From Myxococcales bacterium (GTDB lineage Bacteria > Myxococcota_A > Polyangia > Polyangiales > Polyangiaceae), in the NCBI GenBank assembly GCA_016712525.1, contig JADJQX010000008.1:1178001-1242000 (forward strand): a DNA stretch of 64,000 nucleotides, read 5' to 3'. Both the position numbers and the translations under genes were made by a program. The notes below the pieces were generated by a model, which ran no database searches, was not told where the DNA came from, and saw only the letters and a program-made list of their open reading frames with translations. Positions 30,965-38,989 of the stretch are shown here, one piece after another; within the stretch, counting starts at the first letter, position 1, and each line of letters starts with the position of its first letter.

Positions 30965-32209
30965 ATGCGCGACGTCTTCGTCCTCGGCTCGTTCACCACC
31001 CCCTTCCGGCGCGCGCCGGAGAAGACCCACCACGATCTCACGCGCGAGGCGCTCGAGGGCGTGCTCGCCGACGCGGGCATCGAGGCCTCGCGCATCGACG
31101 CGACCTACTTCGGGAGCGCCGCGCTCCACGTGTTCGGTCAGCCCAACATCGGCGGCCAGGTGCTGCTGCTCCCCCTCGCGCGCGAGGGGAAATACCCTCA
31201 CGCGGCGCCCATCACGAACGTCGAGGGTGGCTGCGCCACGGGAGGGCTCGCGCTCATGGCGGCGCGCGCGGCGGTCGCGGCGGGCGACTGCGAGGTGGCC
31301 CTGGTCCTCGGGGTCGAGAAGGTGTTCTTGCCCGAGGCGCCGCAGAAGATGTGGGAGCTCTTCGAGGGGGGCACGGATCGCCTCCACGCGGCCGAGGCGC
31401 GCGCGCTCTACGCCGGGAAGGCCGCGTTCTGCGGAGGGGTGTTCGAGCCGCACCCCGCGCGCATCACCATCCTCGACGCCGTCGCGCTCGAGGCCTCGTG
31501 GCACATGGCGCGCTACGGGACGACGAAGGCCCAGCTCGCCCACGTCGCGTCGAAGAACCACGCGCACGGCGTGAAGAACCCGAACGCGCAGTACCGCGAG
31601 GCCATGAGCGTCGAGGCCGTGCTCGCCGACAAAGGCGTCGTGGGCCCGTTCACGCGGAGCATGTGCGCGCCCATCAGCGACGGCGCCGCGGCGGTGCTCG
31701 TCGGGAGCCGCGAGGCCCTGCTCTCGCTCGGCAGCACGCGCCCTCGGGTGCGCCTCGCCGCGATCGCCGCGGCCAACGGCACGCGCACCTCTCCCGACAT
31801 GCCCTCGGTCACCACGTTCGCCGCGAAAAAAGCCTTCGCGAAGGCCAAGCTCACCGCGAGCGAAGTGCACCTCGCCGAGGTCCACGACGCCACCGCGTTC
31901 GCCGAGATCGCCGCCACGGAGGACCTCGGTCTGTGCGCTGCGGGTGAGGGTGGCGCGTTCGCGGTCTCGGGCGCGACGAGCCACGGAGGGCGCGTGCCGG
32001 TGAACCTCTCGGGAGGGCTCGAATCGAAGGGGCACCCGCTCGCCGCGTCGGGGCTCGCAATGGCGCACGAGCTCGCGCTGCACCTCACGGGGCGGGCCGA
32101 GGCGAGGCAGTCGGGCTCACCCGGCGTGGGCCTCTTTCACAACGCGGGCGGGCTCGTCGGGTTCGACGAAGCGACCGCGGTCGTCGGCCTGCTCGTGCGC
32201 GAAGGCTAG
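30965..32209 (+). CDS. thiolase-family (SCP-x-like) protein
   Basis: A 414-residue enzyme of the thiolase superfamily. It opens with DVFVLGSFTTPFRRAPEK and has the nucleophile Cys90 in NVEGGCATGG. VHDATAFAEI is the SCP-x-type histidine region, and GGLESKGHPLAASGLAMA is the GHP motif. This subgroup acts on acyl-CoA (acetyl transfer or retro-Claisen cleavage) and often lacks a clear physiological assignment. All key residues are present. It probably acts in fatty-acid, sterol or polyketide-like acyl metabolism; a link to the adjacent carotenoid oxygenase is possible but not shown. Confidence 0.86.
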   Translation: MRDVFVLGSFTTPFRRAPEKTHHDLTREALEGVLADAGIEASRIDATYFGSAALHVFGQPNIGGQVLLLPLAREGKYPHAAPITNVEGGCATGGLALMAARAAVAAGDCEVALVLGVEKVFLPEAPQKMWELFEGGTDRLHAAEARALYAGKAAFCGGVFEPHPARITILDAVALEASWHMARYGTTKAQLAHVASKNHAHGVKNPNAQYREAMSVEAVLADKGVVGPFTRSMCAPISDGAAAVLVGSREALLSLGSTRPRVRLAAIAAANGTRTSPDMPSVTTFAAKKAFAKAKLTASEVHLAEVHDATAFAEIAATEDLGLCAAGEGGAFAVSGATSHGGRVPVNLSGGLESKGHPLAASGLAMAHELALHLTGRAEARQSGSPGVGLFHNAGGLVGFDEATAVVGLLVREG

Positions 32210-32281
32210 TTTCGACGGGGATTTGGAGCGCTCCGGAGAAAAACGACCCGACCGAAAAAAACGACGCAACGACCACGACCG

Positions 32282-32311
32282 ACCTGCCGACGAGAGGGGC
32301 GAAAGGCAGGT
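32282..32311 (+). promoter_or_regulatory. hairpin sequestering the pilin ribosome-binding site
   Basis: ACCTGCC at 32282-32288 can pair perfectly with GGCAGGT at 32305-32311 across a 16-nt loop. The 3' arm contains the AGG of the ribosome-binding site, six bases before the ATG. The same hairpin is kept in copy 2 (35106-35135). It could control translation; no known riboswitch core was recognised. Confidence 0.5.
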
Positions 32312-32316
32312 ACGTC

Positions 32317-32496
32317 ATGAAGTTTTTTTCTCGTAAGGCTCGTTTCTCGTCGTCGGCTCTCGTTCGCTCGCGTGGCGCTTCGCTCGTCGAGTACACGCTG
32401 CTCCTCGTGGGGGTGCTCCTCCTCGCGGCCGGCGCGGTCAAGTCCCTCGGGCCGAAGATCAGGAGCTCGATGGATGCCACGGGGGGCCACTTCTGA
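32317..32496 (+). CDS. Flp-type (type IVb) pilin, copy 1
   Basis: A 59-residue prepilin. A basic leader is followed by RGASLVEYTLLLVGVLLLAAG. Cleavage at Gly20 gives a mature end ASLVEY, with Glu at +5 and Tyr at +6, which is exactly the Flp/TadE-type G/XXXXEY processing signal. The rest is one hydrophobic helix and a short tail ending DATGGHF. Tad-type pili assemble such subunits for adhesion, but no tad assembly genes are in this window. A near-identical paralogue lies at 35141-35320, differing at a few residues of the leader peptide (RKARF against RQVRV, and one Ser/Ala). The gene is followed by a strong terminator hairpin. Confidence 0.85.
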   Translation: MKFFSRKARFSSSALVRSRGASLVEYTLLLVGVLLLAAGAVKSLGPKIRSSMDATGGHF

Positions 32497-32539
32497 GCGC
32501 GAGCGGCTGCCGCGAGCGCTTTGGGTGTGTTGGGTGGGA

Positions 32540-32569
32540 GAGAGTCCGACGATGCGTCGTCGGACTCTC
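32540..32569 (+). terminator. terminator hairpin after pilin copy 1
   Basis: A perfect 13-bp inverted repeat, GAGAGTCCGACGA and TCGTCGGACTCTC, with a 4-nt TGCG loop. It lies 44 bp past the pilin stop. No U-tract follows. Copy 2 of the pilin does not carry this hairpin. Confidence 0.65.
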
Positions 32570-32580
32570 CCGCGCGGGGA

Positions 32581-32787
32581 GGAAGATCCGACCGACGTTG
32601 GGAGGAAGATCCGACCGACGTTGGCGCTAAGTGGCTGAAATCACATTGACGCCCAGCTCGCGAAAGAGGGAAGATCCGACCGACGTTGGCGCTAAGTGGC
32701 TGACGGGAAGATCCCGTGACGGGAAGATCCGACCGACGTTGGCGCTAAGTGGCTGAAATCACATTGACGCCCAGCTCGCGAAAGAGG
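32581..32787. repeat. tandem repeats including a duplicated 3' end of the RAYT gene
   Basis: GGAAGATCCGACCGACGTTG occurs at 32581, 32604, 32669 and 32722. A 49-bp block (TTGGCGCTAAGTGGCTGAAA at its start, CGCGAAAGAGG at its end) is present at 32621-32669 and again at 32739-32787. The second copy is the true 3' end of the transposase gene, so the first is a partial duplication of it. Confidence 0.8.
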
Positions 32788-33662
32788 CGCCAGGTCCCCT
32801 CGGGAAAGAACACATCCCGCACGGCGCTCCTCATCTTCGCAAACGCCTCCCGGTACGCCCCCAAGAACGCGGCCCGCTCCTTCAAGGCCCGCACCGCCAT
32901 CTCCACGTTCCCACCCGCCGCAAAGCTCGGATTCCTCGCCCCCTCCTTCTCGAACGACGACGCGCGAGTCGTATGAGGCACAGCGAAAATCCACTCGAGC
33001 GAGCGCACGAACTTCCCCGCCTTGCGCGCCACGATGCGCGCCTTCTCGACCGCCGCGTTCACCGCGGACACGATGCGCTCCCGCGCCCCCTCGTGCCCCG
33101 AGCTCGCCTCGAGCGACCGCGGCACCGTGATCGAAATCTCCGCAGCCGCTGGCCAGCGCGTGTTTTCCGGGTCGATGTACAGCTCGGGCCGCGAGACACG
33201 AATGGTGCGCGTCCCAATGTCCGTCGCAGCGAGCGTGACACCCGGCCAATCCTCGGGGCTCGCGACGAGCCCGGCCTCGACCACGTTCGCGAGCGTATAC
33301 CCGATCTTCTGCAGCACCGCGTCCTCACCATAGAGCGCGACGACGCTCGTGCCCTCGCGCGAAAAGACCTCCCCGGGCCACCCACGCAGCACCTTGATGG
33401 CGTTCGCGAGCAGGCGATTTCGCTGCGAAAGGAAGTCGGGGAGCCTTCCTCGCGTGTCCGTGAGCACCTCGTGAAGGTGATTCGAGAGCATCTGCGCCGC
33501 GTGGACCTCTATGCCAAATTCCGCCGCGAGCACGGCCGTGACGTACCAATAGAACGCGAGCAGGAGCCGCCTCTTGTCCGGGTTCAGGAGGAAATAGCGG
33601 CGGATGGTCCTGCGCGTGACGAGGTAGGTGGTGCCCGGAACGATACGGCGAGGGTTGGACAT
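32745..33662 (-). CDS. REP-associated tyrosine transposase (RAYT, Y1/IS200-like)
   Basis: A 305-residue Y1-type HUH nuclease. The HUH pair sits in MLSNHLHEVL (His62, His64). The likely catalytic tyrosine is Tyr122 in KIGYTLANVVEAGLV, the usual RAYT motif. The start MSNPRRIVPGTTYLVTRRT and the length fit the family, with a C-terminal extension (about 150-305) rich in Arg/Lys/Glu that may bind the repeat DNA. RAYTs are thought to mobilise short REP palindromes. Here the gene is surrounded by several repeat families, and its own 3' end is partly duplicated downstream. AAGTGGCTGAA(A/T)T occurs on both sides of the gene, at 32747 (inside its last codons) and 33695. All catalytic residues appear intact. 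Confidence 0.88.
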   Translation of the reverse strand: MSNPRRIVPGTTYLVTRRTIRRYFLLNPDKRRLLLAFYWYVTAVLAAEFGIEVHAAQMLSNHLHEVLTDTRGRLPDFLSQRNRLLANAIKVLRGWPGEVFSREGTSVVALYGEDAVLQKIGYTLANVVEAGLVASPEDWPGVTLAATDIGTRTIRVSRPELYIDPENTRWPAAAEISITVPRSLEASSGHEGARERIVSAVNAAVEKARIVARKAGKFVRSLEWIFAVPHTTRASSFEKEGARNPSFAAGGNVEMAVRALKERAAFLGAYREAFAKMRSAVRDVFFPEGTWRLFRELGVNVISAT

Positions 33663-34378
33663 GCCTCCCCTTATTCACGTCGCGGGCCAACACGAAGTGG
33701 CTGAATTTAAGGGAGATCGTGTGTGGCCAAGGTGGCCCGGCCAGGCCCAACGGGTGGCCCGGCCAGGCCCTAGCTTCCTTTCGCGGACTTGCCGTCATCG
33801 TCGGTCGGATCTCATCCGGCCAGGCCCAACGGGTGGCCCGGCCAGGCCGTAGCTTCCTTTCGCGGACTTGCCGTCATCGTCGGTCGGATCTCCTCGGTGG
33901 TCGGTCGGATCTCCTCGGTGAGCCACAGTGGCCCGGTGAGGCCCAACGGGTGGCCCGGCCAGGCCGTAACGTCCTTTCGCGGACTTGCCGTCATCGTCGG
34001 TCGGATCTCCCCCCCCTGGATCTCCCCCCTACGGGTGGCCCGGCCAGGCCGTAACGTCCTTTCGCGGACTTGCCGTCATCGTCGGTCGGATCTCCGTCGG
34101 TCGGATCTCCGCGTCGGTCGGATCTCCGCGAAGAGCGCGGAAGCCCCGGACGAACAAGACCACGTCGGACGAAGAAGACCCGACCGACGCTCGCACGACG
34201 TGCTCGAAAGACTCGACCGACGTTGCCCGAAAGCTCCAATCGACCTCGCCAGCAGCAGACGCTCGCGTCTCTGCATTCGTAGAATGCGTTTCATGCGCCC
34301 GGCGACGATTCGCTGCCACCGACCGCATGCTCACTTCTCCTCGGGAATACGCGCCTCGATCGCCGGGTTCGCGCCTCC
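33663..34378. other. 716-bp repeat-rich intergenic region
   Basis: No believable gene. It holds the end repeat of the RAYT unit near 33695 and four 63-bp direct repeats (33751-34094). Extra stray GTCGGTCGGATCTC copies follow around 33898, 34095 and 34112. The stretch to about 34240 has diverged inverted copies of the same motif. From about 34240 to 34378 I see nothing recognisable beyond upstream sequence of the next lipoprotein gene. Confidence 0.7.
33751..34094. repeat. four 63-bp direct repeats
   Basis: Copies at 33751-33813, 33830-33892, 33947-34009 and 34032-34094. Each starts CGGGTGGCCCGGCCAGGCC, contains TCCTTTCGCGGACTTGCCGT, and ends TCGTCGGTCGGATCTC. Copies 1/2 and 3/4 differ as pairs (TAGCTTCC against TAACGTCC). 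Spacings between copies are irregular: 16, 54 and 22 bp. Confidence 0.9.
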
Positions 34379-34900
34379 GTGCCCCGCTCCGTCGCTCCCC
34401 TCGCCGCGCTCGTTTTCCTCGTCGCCTCCTCCGGCTGCGCGTCGCCTCCCGTCGCGTCGGCACCTCGGCCATGGGCGCGCGATCCCGGCGGGCTCGCGAG
34501 CCTTCGTTCGGTCGTGGAGGGGAGCTGGGAAGGCGCGACGGACGAAGGTCGAAGAGCCCAGGTCGACTACCACGCCATCTCCAGTGGAAGCGCCGTCGCG
34601 GAGACGTTCGGCGCACGGCCCCGCTCCACCATGACGCTCTTTCACGCCGACCACGGCGAGCTCGTCGCGACGCACTACTGCGCCCAAGGGAACCAGCCGC
34701 GGCTCCGCGCCGTCGCGATCGCGCCCCGACGGTTCCGCTTCGTGGTGGAGAGCGTGACCGATCTCGATCCGGGCGAGGCGCACCTCGTCGAGCTCGAGCT
34801 CGCGGCGGAAGGCGAGGCGCTCGAGCGCGTCGAGGTGTACCGCGACCCCACCGGGCACCTCGAGCGCACCCACTTCCGGTTCGTCCGCACGGGGACGTAG
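34379..34900 (+). CDS. hypothetical lipoprotein
   Basis: A 173-residue protein with a lipoprotein signal (LAALVFLVASSGCAS), then a small beta-rich domain: VVEGSWEGATDEGRRAQVDYHAI, STMTLFHADHGELVATHYCAQGNQPRL, HLERTHFRFVRTG. This pattern, with an MTMFHxD-type strand and HYC, resembles small lipocalin-like domains of unknown function in environmental bacteria. GTG start. It lies between the repeat region and pilin copy 2. Confidence 0.72.
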   Translation: MPRSVAPLAALVFLVASSGCASPPVASAPRPWARDPGGLASLRSVVEGSWEGATDEGRRAQVDYHAISSGSAVAETFGARPRSTMTLFHADHGELVATHYCAQGNQPRLRAVAIAPRRFRFVVESVTDLDPGEAHLVELELAAEGEALERVEVYRDPTGHLERTHFRFVRTGT

Positions 34901-35057
34901 CGCTCCTCCCGCATCTTTTCGGCTCCCAACGGAGCCTGCTCGCGAGCCTCCCCCGGGACGTCCGCTCGTCGCGAGGCAGGGCCGGTGCTCCGCCGGCGGG
35001 TGGTTCAGGCTGCCCGTGCAGCAGGACGAAGACCTCCCTCCCCGACTCGCGCGGTTT

Positions 35058-35320
35058 CGGAGAAAACGCGCCCCGGCCGAAAAAAGGACGAAACGACCGC
35101 GACCGACCTGCCGACGAGAGGGGCGAAAGGCAGGTACGTCATGAAGTTTTTCTCTCGTCAGGTTCGTGTTTCGTCGTCGGCTCTCGTTCGCGCGCGTGGC
35201 GCTTCGCTCGTGGAGTACACGCTCCTCCTCGTGGGGGTGCTCCTCCTCGCGGCCGGCGCGGTCAAGTCCCTCGGGCCCAAGATCCGGAGCTCGATGGACG
35301 CGACGGGCGGCCACTTCTGA
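35058..35320 (+). repeat. Flp-pilin cassette, copy 2
   Basis: Direct repeat of 32234-32496 with the same 263-bp length. The leader hairpin is kept (ACCTGCC at 35106-35112, GGCAGGT at 35129-35135). Similarity stops close to the pilin stop codon, so the downstream terminator of copy 1 was not part of the duplication or was lost. Confidence 0.85.
35141..35320 (+). CDS. Flp-type (type IVb) pilin, copy 2
   Basis: A 59-residue prepilin almost identical to copy 1: same RGASLVEY processing site, same hydrophobic helix and same DATGGHF end. Differences are confined to the leader peptide (RQVRVSSSALVRAR). Because the mature parts appear identical, both genes would deliver the same subunit, giving gene-dosage or differential regulation instead of a new product. 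The leader hairpin upstream is shared. An M23 peptidase gene follows 109 bp later on the same strand. Confidence 0.85.
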   Translation: MKFFSRQVRVSSSALVRARGASLVEYTLLLVGVLLLAAGAVKSLGPKIRSSMDATGGHF

Positions 35321-35429
35321 GCGCGCTCTCGTTCCTCCTCGTCCCGGGGTGGCCTACGCCCCGCGACGACGCCCCTCGGCGGGGCGCGTGCCCTTTGCGG
35401 CCGCAGCCCCGCTCACGTACATCTCGAGC

Positions 35430-36122
35430 ATGACGTCGCGCGCGCTCGTGGCTCCTCTCCTCCTCGTCGTCGCATGCTCCGGCGCAGAGCCTACGATCGA
35501 GCCACAACCACCCGCGCCCACCCCCACGGGGTCGGGCTCGAGCGCTCCCCTTCCCTCTGCGCAGCCTACGACCGACGCGGGCTCCGTCGACTCTGGCGGC
35601 TCGGGCGACGCGAGCAAGCCCGCACGACCCGGGTACATGCTCCCCCTCGAGTGCGGGAAAAAGTCGACCGTGGTGCAAGGCCCGGGAGGTGCGTTCAGCC
35701 ACAACACGGCCCAGTCCCGCGACGCGTACGACTTCGACCTCGCGAACGACACGCCACTCGTAGCCGCCAACGACGGCACGGTCACCCACGTGCGAGGGGA
35801 CGTGCGCCCCGGAAACCCGTGTTACTCGGGCGGCGGCTCGTCGTGCGCGAACACGGTGAACTACGTGACGATCGCCCACGCGGACGGCACGAGCACCCTC
35901 TACCTCCACGTGAACCAGCCGCTCGTTGCCGTCGGCCAGACCGTGAGGCGCGGTGAGCGCATCGCCCTCTCGGGCGGCACGGGCTGGTCGACCGGGCCGC
36001 ACGCGCACGTTCAGCGGCAAGAGAAGTGCGGCATTTGGATCTGCAACTCGACACCGCTCACGTTCGTCGAGGCCGGCATCCCCAAGACGGGCACGGCGGT
36101 CACATCGGCCAACTGCCCGTAA
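35430..36122 (+). CDS. M23-family (LytM-like) metallopeptidase lipoprotein
   Basis: A 230-residue protein with lipobox LVVAC (Cys16), a Ser/Pro/Gly/Asp-rich linker to about residue 68, and an M23 domain. The zinc ligands are expected at His91 (FSHNTAQ), Asp101 (AYDFDLAND) and the later GPHAHVQ. VAANDGTVTHV and YLHVNQPLVAVGQTVRRGERI are the typical core strands. Cysteine pairs (CYSGGGSSC, CGIWIC) are probably disulfides. The family cleaves peptidoglycan peptides or acts as a non-catalytic activator of amidases; the ligand pattern here looks complete. Likely outer-membrane or periplasmic. Confidence 0.85.
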   Translation: MTSRALVAPLLLVVACSGAEPTIEPQPPAPTPTGSGSSAPLPSAQPTTDAGSVDSGGSGDASKPARPGYMLPLECGKKSTVVQGPGGAFSHNTAQSRDAYDFDLANDTPLVAANDGTVTHVRGDVRPGNPCYSGGGSSCANTVNYVTIAHADGTSTLYLHVNQPLVAVGQTVRRGERIALSGGTGWSTGPHAHVQRQEKCGIWICNSTPLTFVEAGIPKTGTAVTSANCP

Positions 36123-36140
36123 CTACCCACAAAAAAGCTC

Positions 36141-36170
36141 GCCCCAGGGCCGCGCGCACGGACCTGGGGC
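36141..36170. terminator. hairpin between convergent genes
   Basis: An 8-bp inverted repeat, GCCCCAGG and CCTGGGGC, with a 14-nt loop, between the M23 peptidase and the 3' end of recA. An A-run just before it (AAAAAA at about 36131) would give a U-tract for transcripts coming from recA. Confidence 0.5.
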
Positions 36171-36217
36171 AAGCACCGGTTGCTTCTTGCAGGAGGGACA
36201 GCCGGTCGTGAACGAAT

Positions 36218-36244
36218 CGCGGCTCACTCGACGAGCGAGCCGCG
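36218..36244. terminator. hairpin next to the recA stop
   Basis: CGCGGCTC at 36218-36225 pairs with GAGCCGCG at 36237-36244, seven bases beyond the recA stop codon. It probably acts as the primary terminator of recA, or as a 3'-end stabiliser. Confidence 0.5.
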
Positions 36245-36250
36245 TGACTC

Positions 36251-37384
<1,134 letters not shown>

Positions 37385-37462
37385 CGTTCGGGGCTCCTTC
37401 AGACCTTTGGCCCGGCATAGCGCCGGGACCCGTGTGGCGGTAGCGTGTTCTTGAGGACCACA

Positions 37463-37491
37463 GAGATACTGCGCACCCGTTCAGATGTCAA
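37463..37491 (-). promoter_or_regulatory. recA promoter with LexA box in the spacer
   Basis: On the minus strand, TTGACA (37486-37491) and TATCTC (37463-37468) are 17 bp apart. On the plus strand the 17-bp spacer reads CTGCGCACCCGTTCAGA. It matches the Myxococcus LexA motif, as I remember it (CTRHAMRYBYGTTCAGS), at 15 of 17 positions. Position and match strongly suggest SOS control. Confidence 0.7.
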
Positions 37492-37532
37492 GGGCCGTTC
37501 GGTGCGAAGGGGGCAGGCGCCGAGTGACTCAC

Positions 37533-37729
37533 GAGATTTCGCGTACTTGGCGCGAACGTCGGTCGCCCTCGGGGCAAACGGCGGCCGTCCTCGGGCTCGT
37601 GGCGAGGCGGGCGTCCGCGTGTCTCGCTGGAGTCGTTGTGGTGCGAGATTCGCACCTCAGACATGAGGCACGAAACAGCCATGTTTTGTTTAAAATCATA
37701 GTGTTGCGGCCAACGTCGGTCGGATCTTC
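37533..37729 (+). repeat. hairpin-bearing intergenic repeat element
   Basis: Begins with GCGTACTTGGCGCGAACG, repeated at about 63889. The core (37655-37729) has CCTCA-GACA-TGAGG, then GGCACGAAA, TTTAAAATCATA and TTGCGG, and ends CCAACGTCGGTCGGATCTTC. Variants of the core occur at 63792-63866 and 63953-64000. The end motif is the same as the repeats around the RAYT gene. Confidence 0.75.
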
Positions 37730-37873
37730 TGCCCCCCCGCCGCCGACGTCGGTCGGATCTTCTCCGCCGCCGTCCCCCGTCCGCCTCGGCCGCCACCGAA
37801 TTCGCCCCACTCCCCCCCCCACCCTGACCAAACCCTGACGGCACACCCCCGACCCCGCCGCTAGGTTCTGCGA

Positions 37874-38881
37874 ATGTCCGTCGCCGTCCTCGTCAACGTC
37901 AAGTCGCGCCATGGCTCGGCCGCCGTGGGCCAGCACATCCGTAGCCTCATGCCCCACGCCCGCGTGGCCGTGACGAGCTCCCTCGACGAGGCCCGCGCCT
38001 GGGTACGTGACGAGCTCGTCCCGAACCGCCCCGACGTCCTCCTGTCCGCCGGCGGAGACGGCACCGCGGTCGCCCTCTTGAACGAGCTCCGCGAGCACGA
38101 CGTCCACGTCCCGACCTTCGGCCTCCTCGGCCTCGGCACCGGCAACGGCTGGGCCCGCGCCACCGGCGGCGTCGGCCGTCGCGCCGTCATGCGCGACATC
38201 GCGAGGCTCGGCGCCACCACCAAGCGCACCACCGAGCACGTCCCCGTCCGCACCTTCCGCCTCGTCGAGACCGAAGGCCGCGTCACCCCCTTCGCCGGCA
38301 CCGGCTGGGACGCCGAGATCCTCTCCGACTACAAAGACAGCCTCGGCGGCAAGGCCAAGCTCGTCGACAAGCTCGGCGGCTCCACCGTGGGCTACGCGAA
38401 GAGCCTCCTCACCCGCACCATCCCGCGTCAGCTCTTCGGCTCCCGCCCGCGCGTACGCATCGTGAACCTCGGCGAGCCCGCCCTCACGATCGACGCCCAC
38501 GGCAAGGCCACCCCGCTCTCCGGCGGCGAGACCGGCAAGGTGCTCTACGAAGGCCCCCTCGGCGTGGGCGGCGCGTCCACCACCGAGGAGCTTGGCCTCG
38601 GCTTCCGCGCGTTCAAGTTCGCTCACCTCGTCCCCGGCCGCATGCAGGTTCGCGTGTATGGTGCAGGTACCGCCGAGGCGGTCATGAACCTCCCGAAGAT
38701 CCTCGGCGCCGTGCACCCGCTCGCGAAGGACCACCACTTCTTCGTGACCAAGGTCCGCTTCGAGCTCGACCGCGAGGTCCCCTTCGAGATCGGCGGCGAC
38801 GTGGTCGGCAAGCGCCGCGCGTTCGAGCTCGCCCTCCACGAGAAGCCCATCTCGCTCGTCGACTTCCGCAAAGTGCACTGA
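37874..38881 (+). CDS. diacylglycerol-kinase-like (DAGKc) lipid kinase
   Basis: A 335-residue soluble kinase-like protein. The DAGK catalytic core motif SAGGDGTAVALLNEL puts GGDGT at residues 60-64, followed by LLGLGTGNGWARATGG, both family hallmarks. The C-terminal half has GTGWDAEILSDYKD and a beta-sandwich. Bacterial members phosphorylate diacylglycerol or other lipids (the YegS/DgkB type), or act on sphingoid-like bases. The substrate cannot be told here. No membrane helices. It stands alone between recA and a hypothetical membrane protein. Confidence 0.85.
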   Translation: MSVAVLVNVKSRHGSAAVGQHIRSLMPHARVAVTSSLDEARAWVRDELVPNRPDVLLSAGGDGTAVALLNELREHDVHVPTFGLLGLGTGNGWARATGGVGRRAVMRDIARLGATTKRTTEHVPVRTFRLVETEGRVTPFAGTGWDAEILSDYKDSLGGKAKLVDKLGGSTVGYAKSLLTRTIPRQLFGSRPRVRIVNLGEPALTIDAHGKATPLSGGETGKVLYEGPLGVGGASTTEELGLGFRAFKFAHLVPGRMQVRVYGAGTAEAVMNLPKILGAVHPLAKDHHFFVTKVRFELDREVPFEIGGDVVGKRRAFELALHEKPISLVDFRKVH

Positions 38882-38989
38882 CCCGCAAGAGCCCGGTTCT
38901 CTGCGCGATTTCGTGCCTCGAGCCCGCGTCTCGGGGCATTCGCCGCTCCGTGTGAATCGGACCTCGGGGCGCACCGTCTCGCCTTGACC

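Larger units (their letters stand above)
32234..32496 (+). repeat. Flp-pilin cassette, copy 1 (duplicated with 35058-35320)
   Basis: A 263-bp segment consisting of about 83 bp of leader plus the pilin gene, repeated in direct orientation 2.8 kb downstream at the same length. The leader, start region and most of the coding sequence are highly similar, including the hairpin at 32282-32311. Confidence 0.85.
37385..37873. other. 489-bp intergenic region upstream of recA
   Basis: It contains the recA promoter (37463-37491), the repeat element at 37533-37729, and a further GTCGGTCGGATCTTC copy at about 37745-37762. The remaining 110 bp before the next gene is pyrimidine-rich with no recognised signal. 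Confidence 0.6.

Noticed and set aside
32240..32311. c-di-GMP (GEMM) riboswitch upstream of the pilin genes
   Set aside because: The leader is structured and pilin genes are frequent GEMM targets, but I could not find the GCAAAGC-type core or the tetraloop receptor layout.
33751..34126. CRISPR array
   Set aside because: Repeat units are 63 bp, spacings are irregular (16, 54 and 22 bp), spacer-like parts partly repeat each other, and there are no cas genes nearby.
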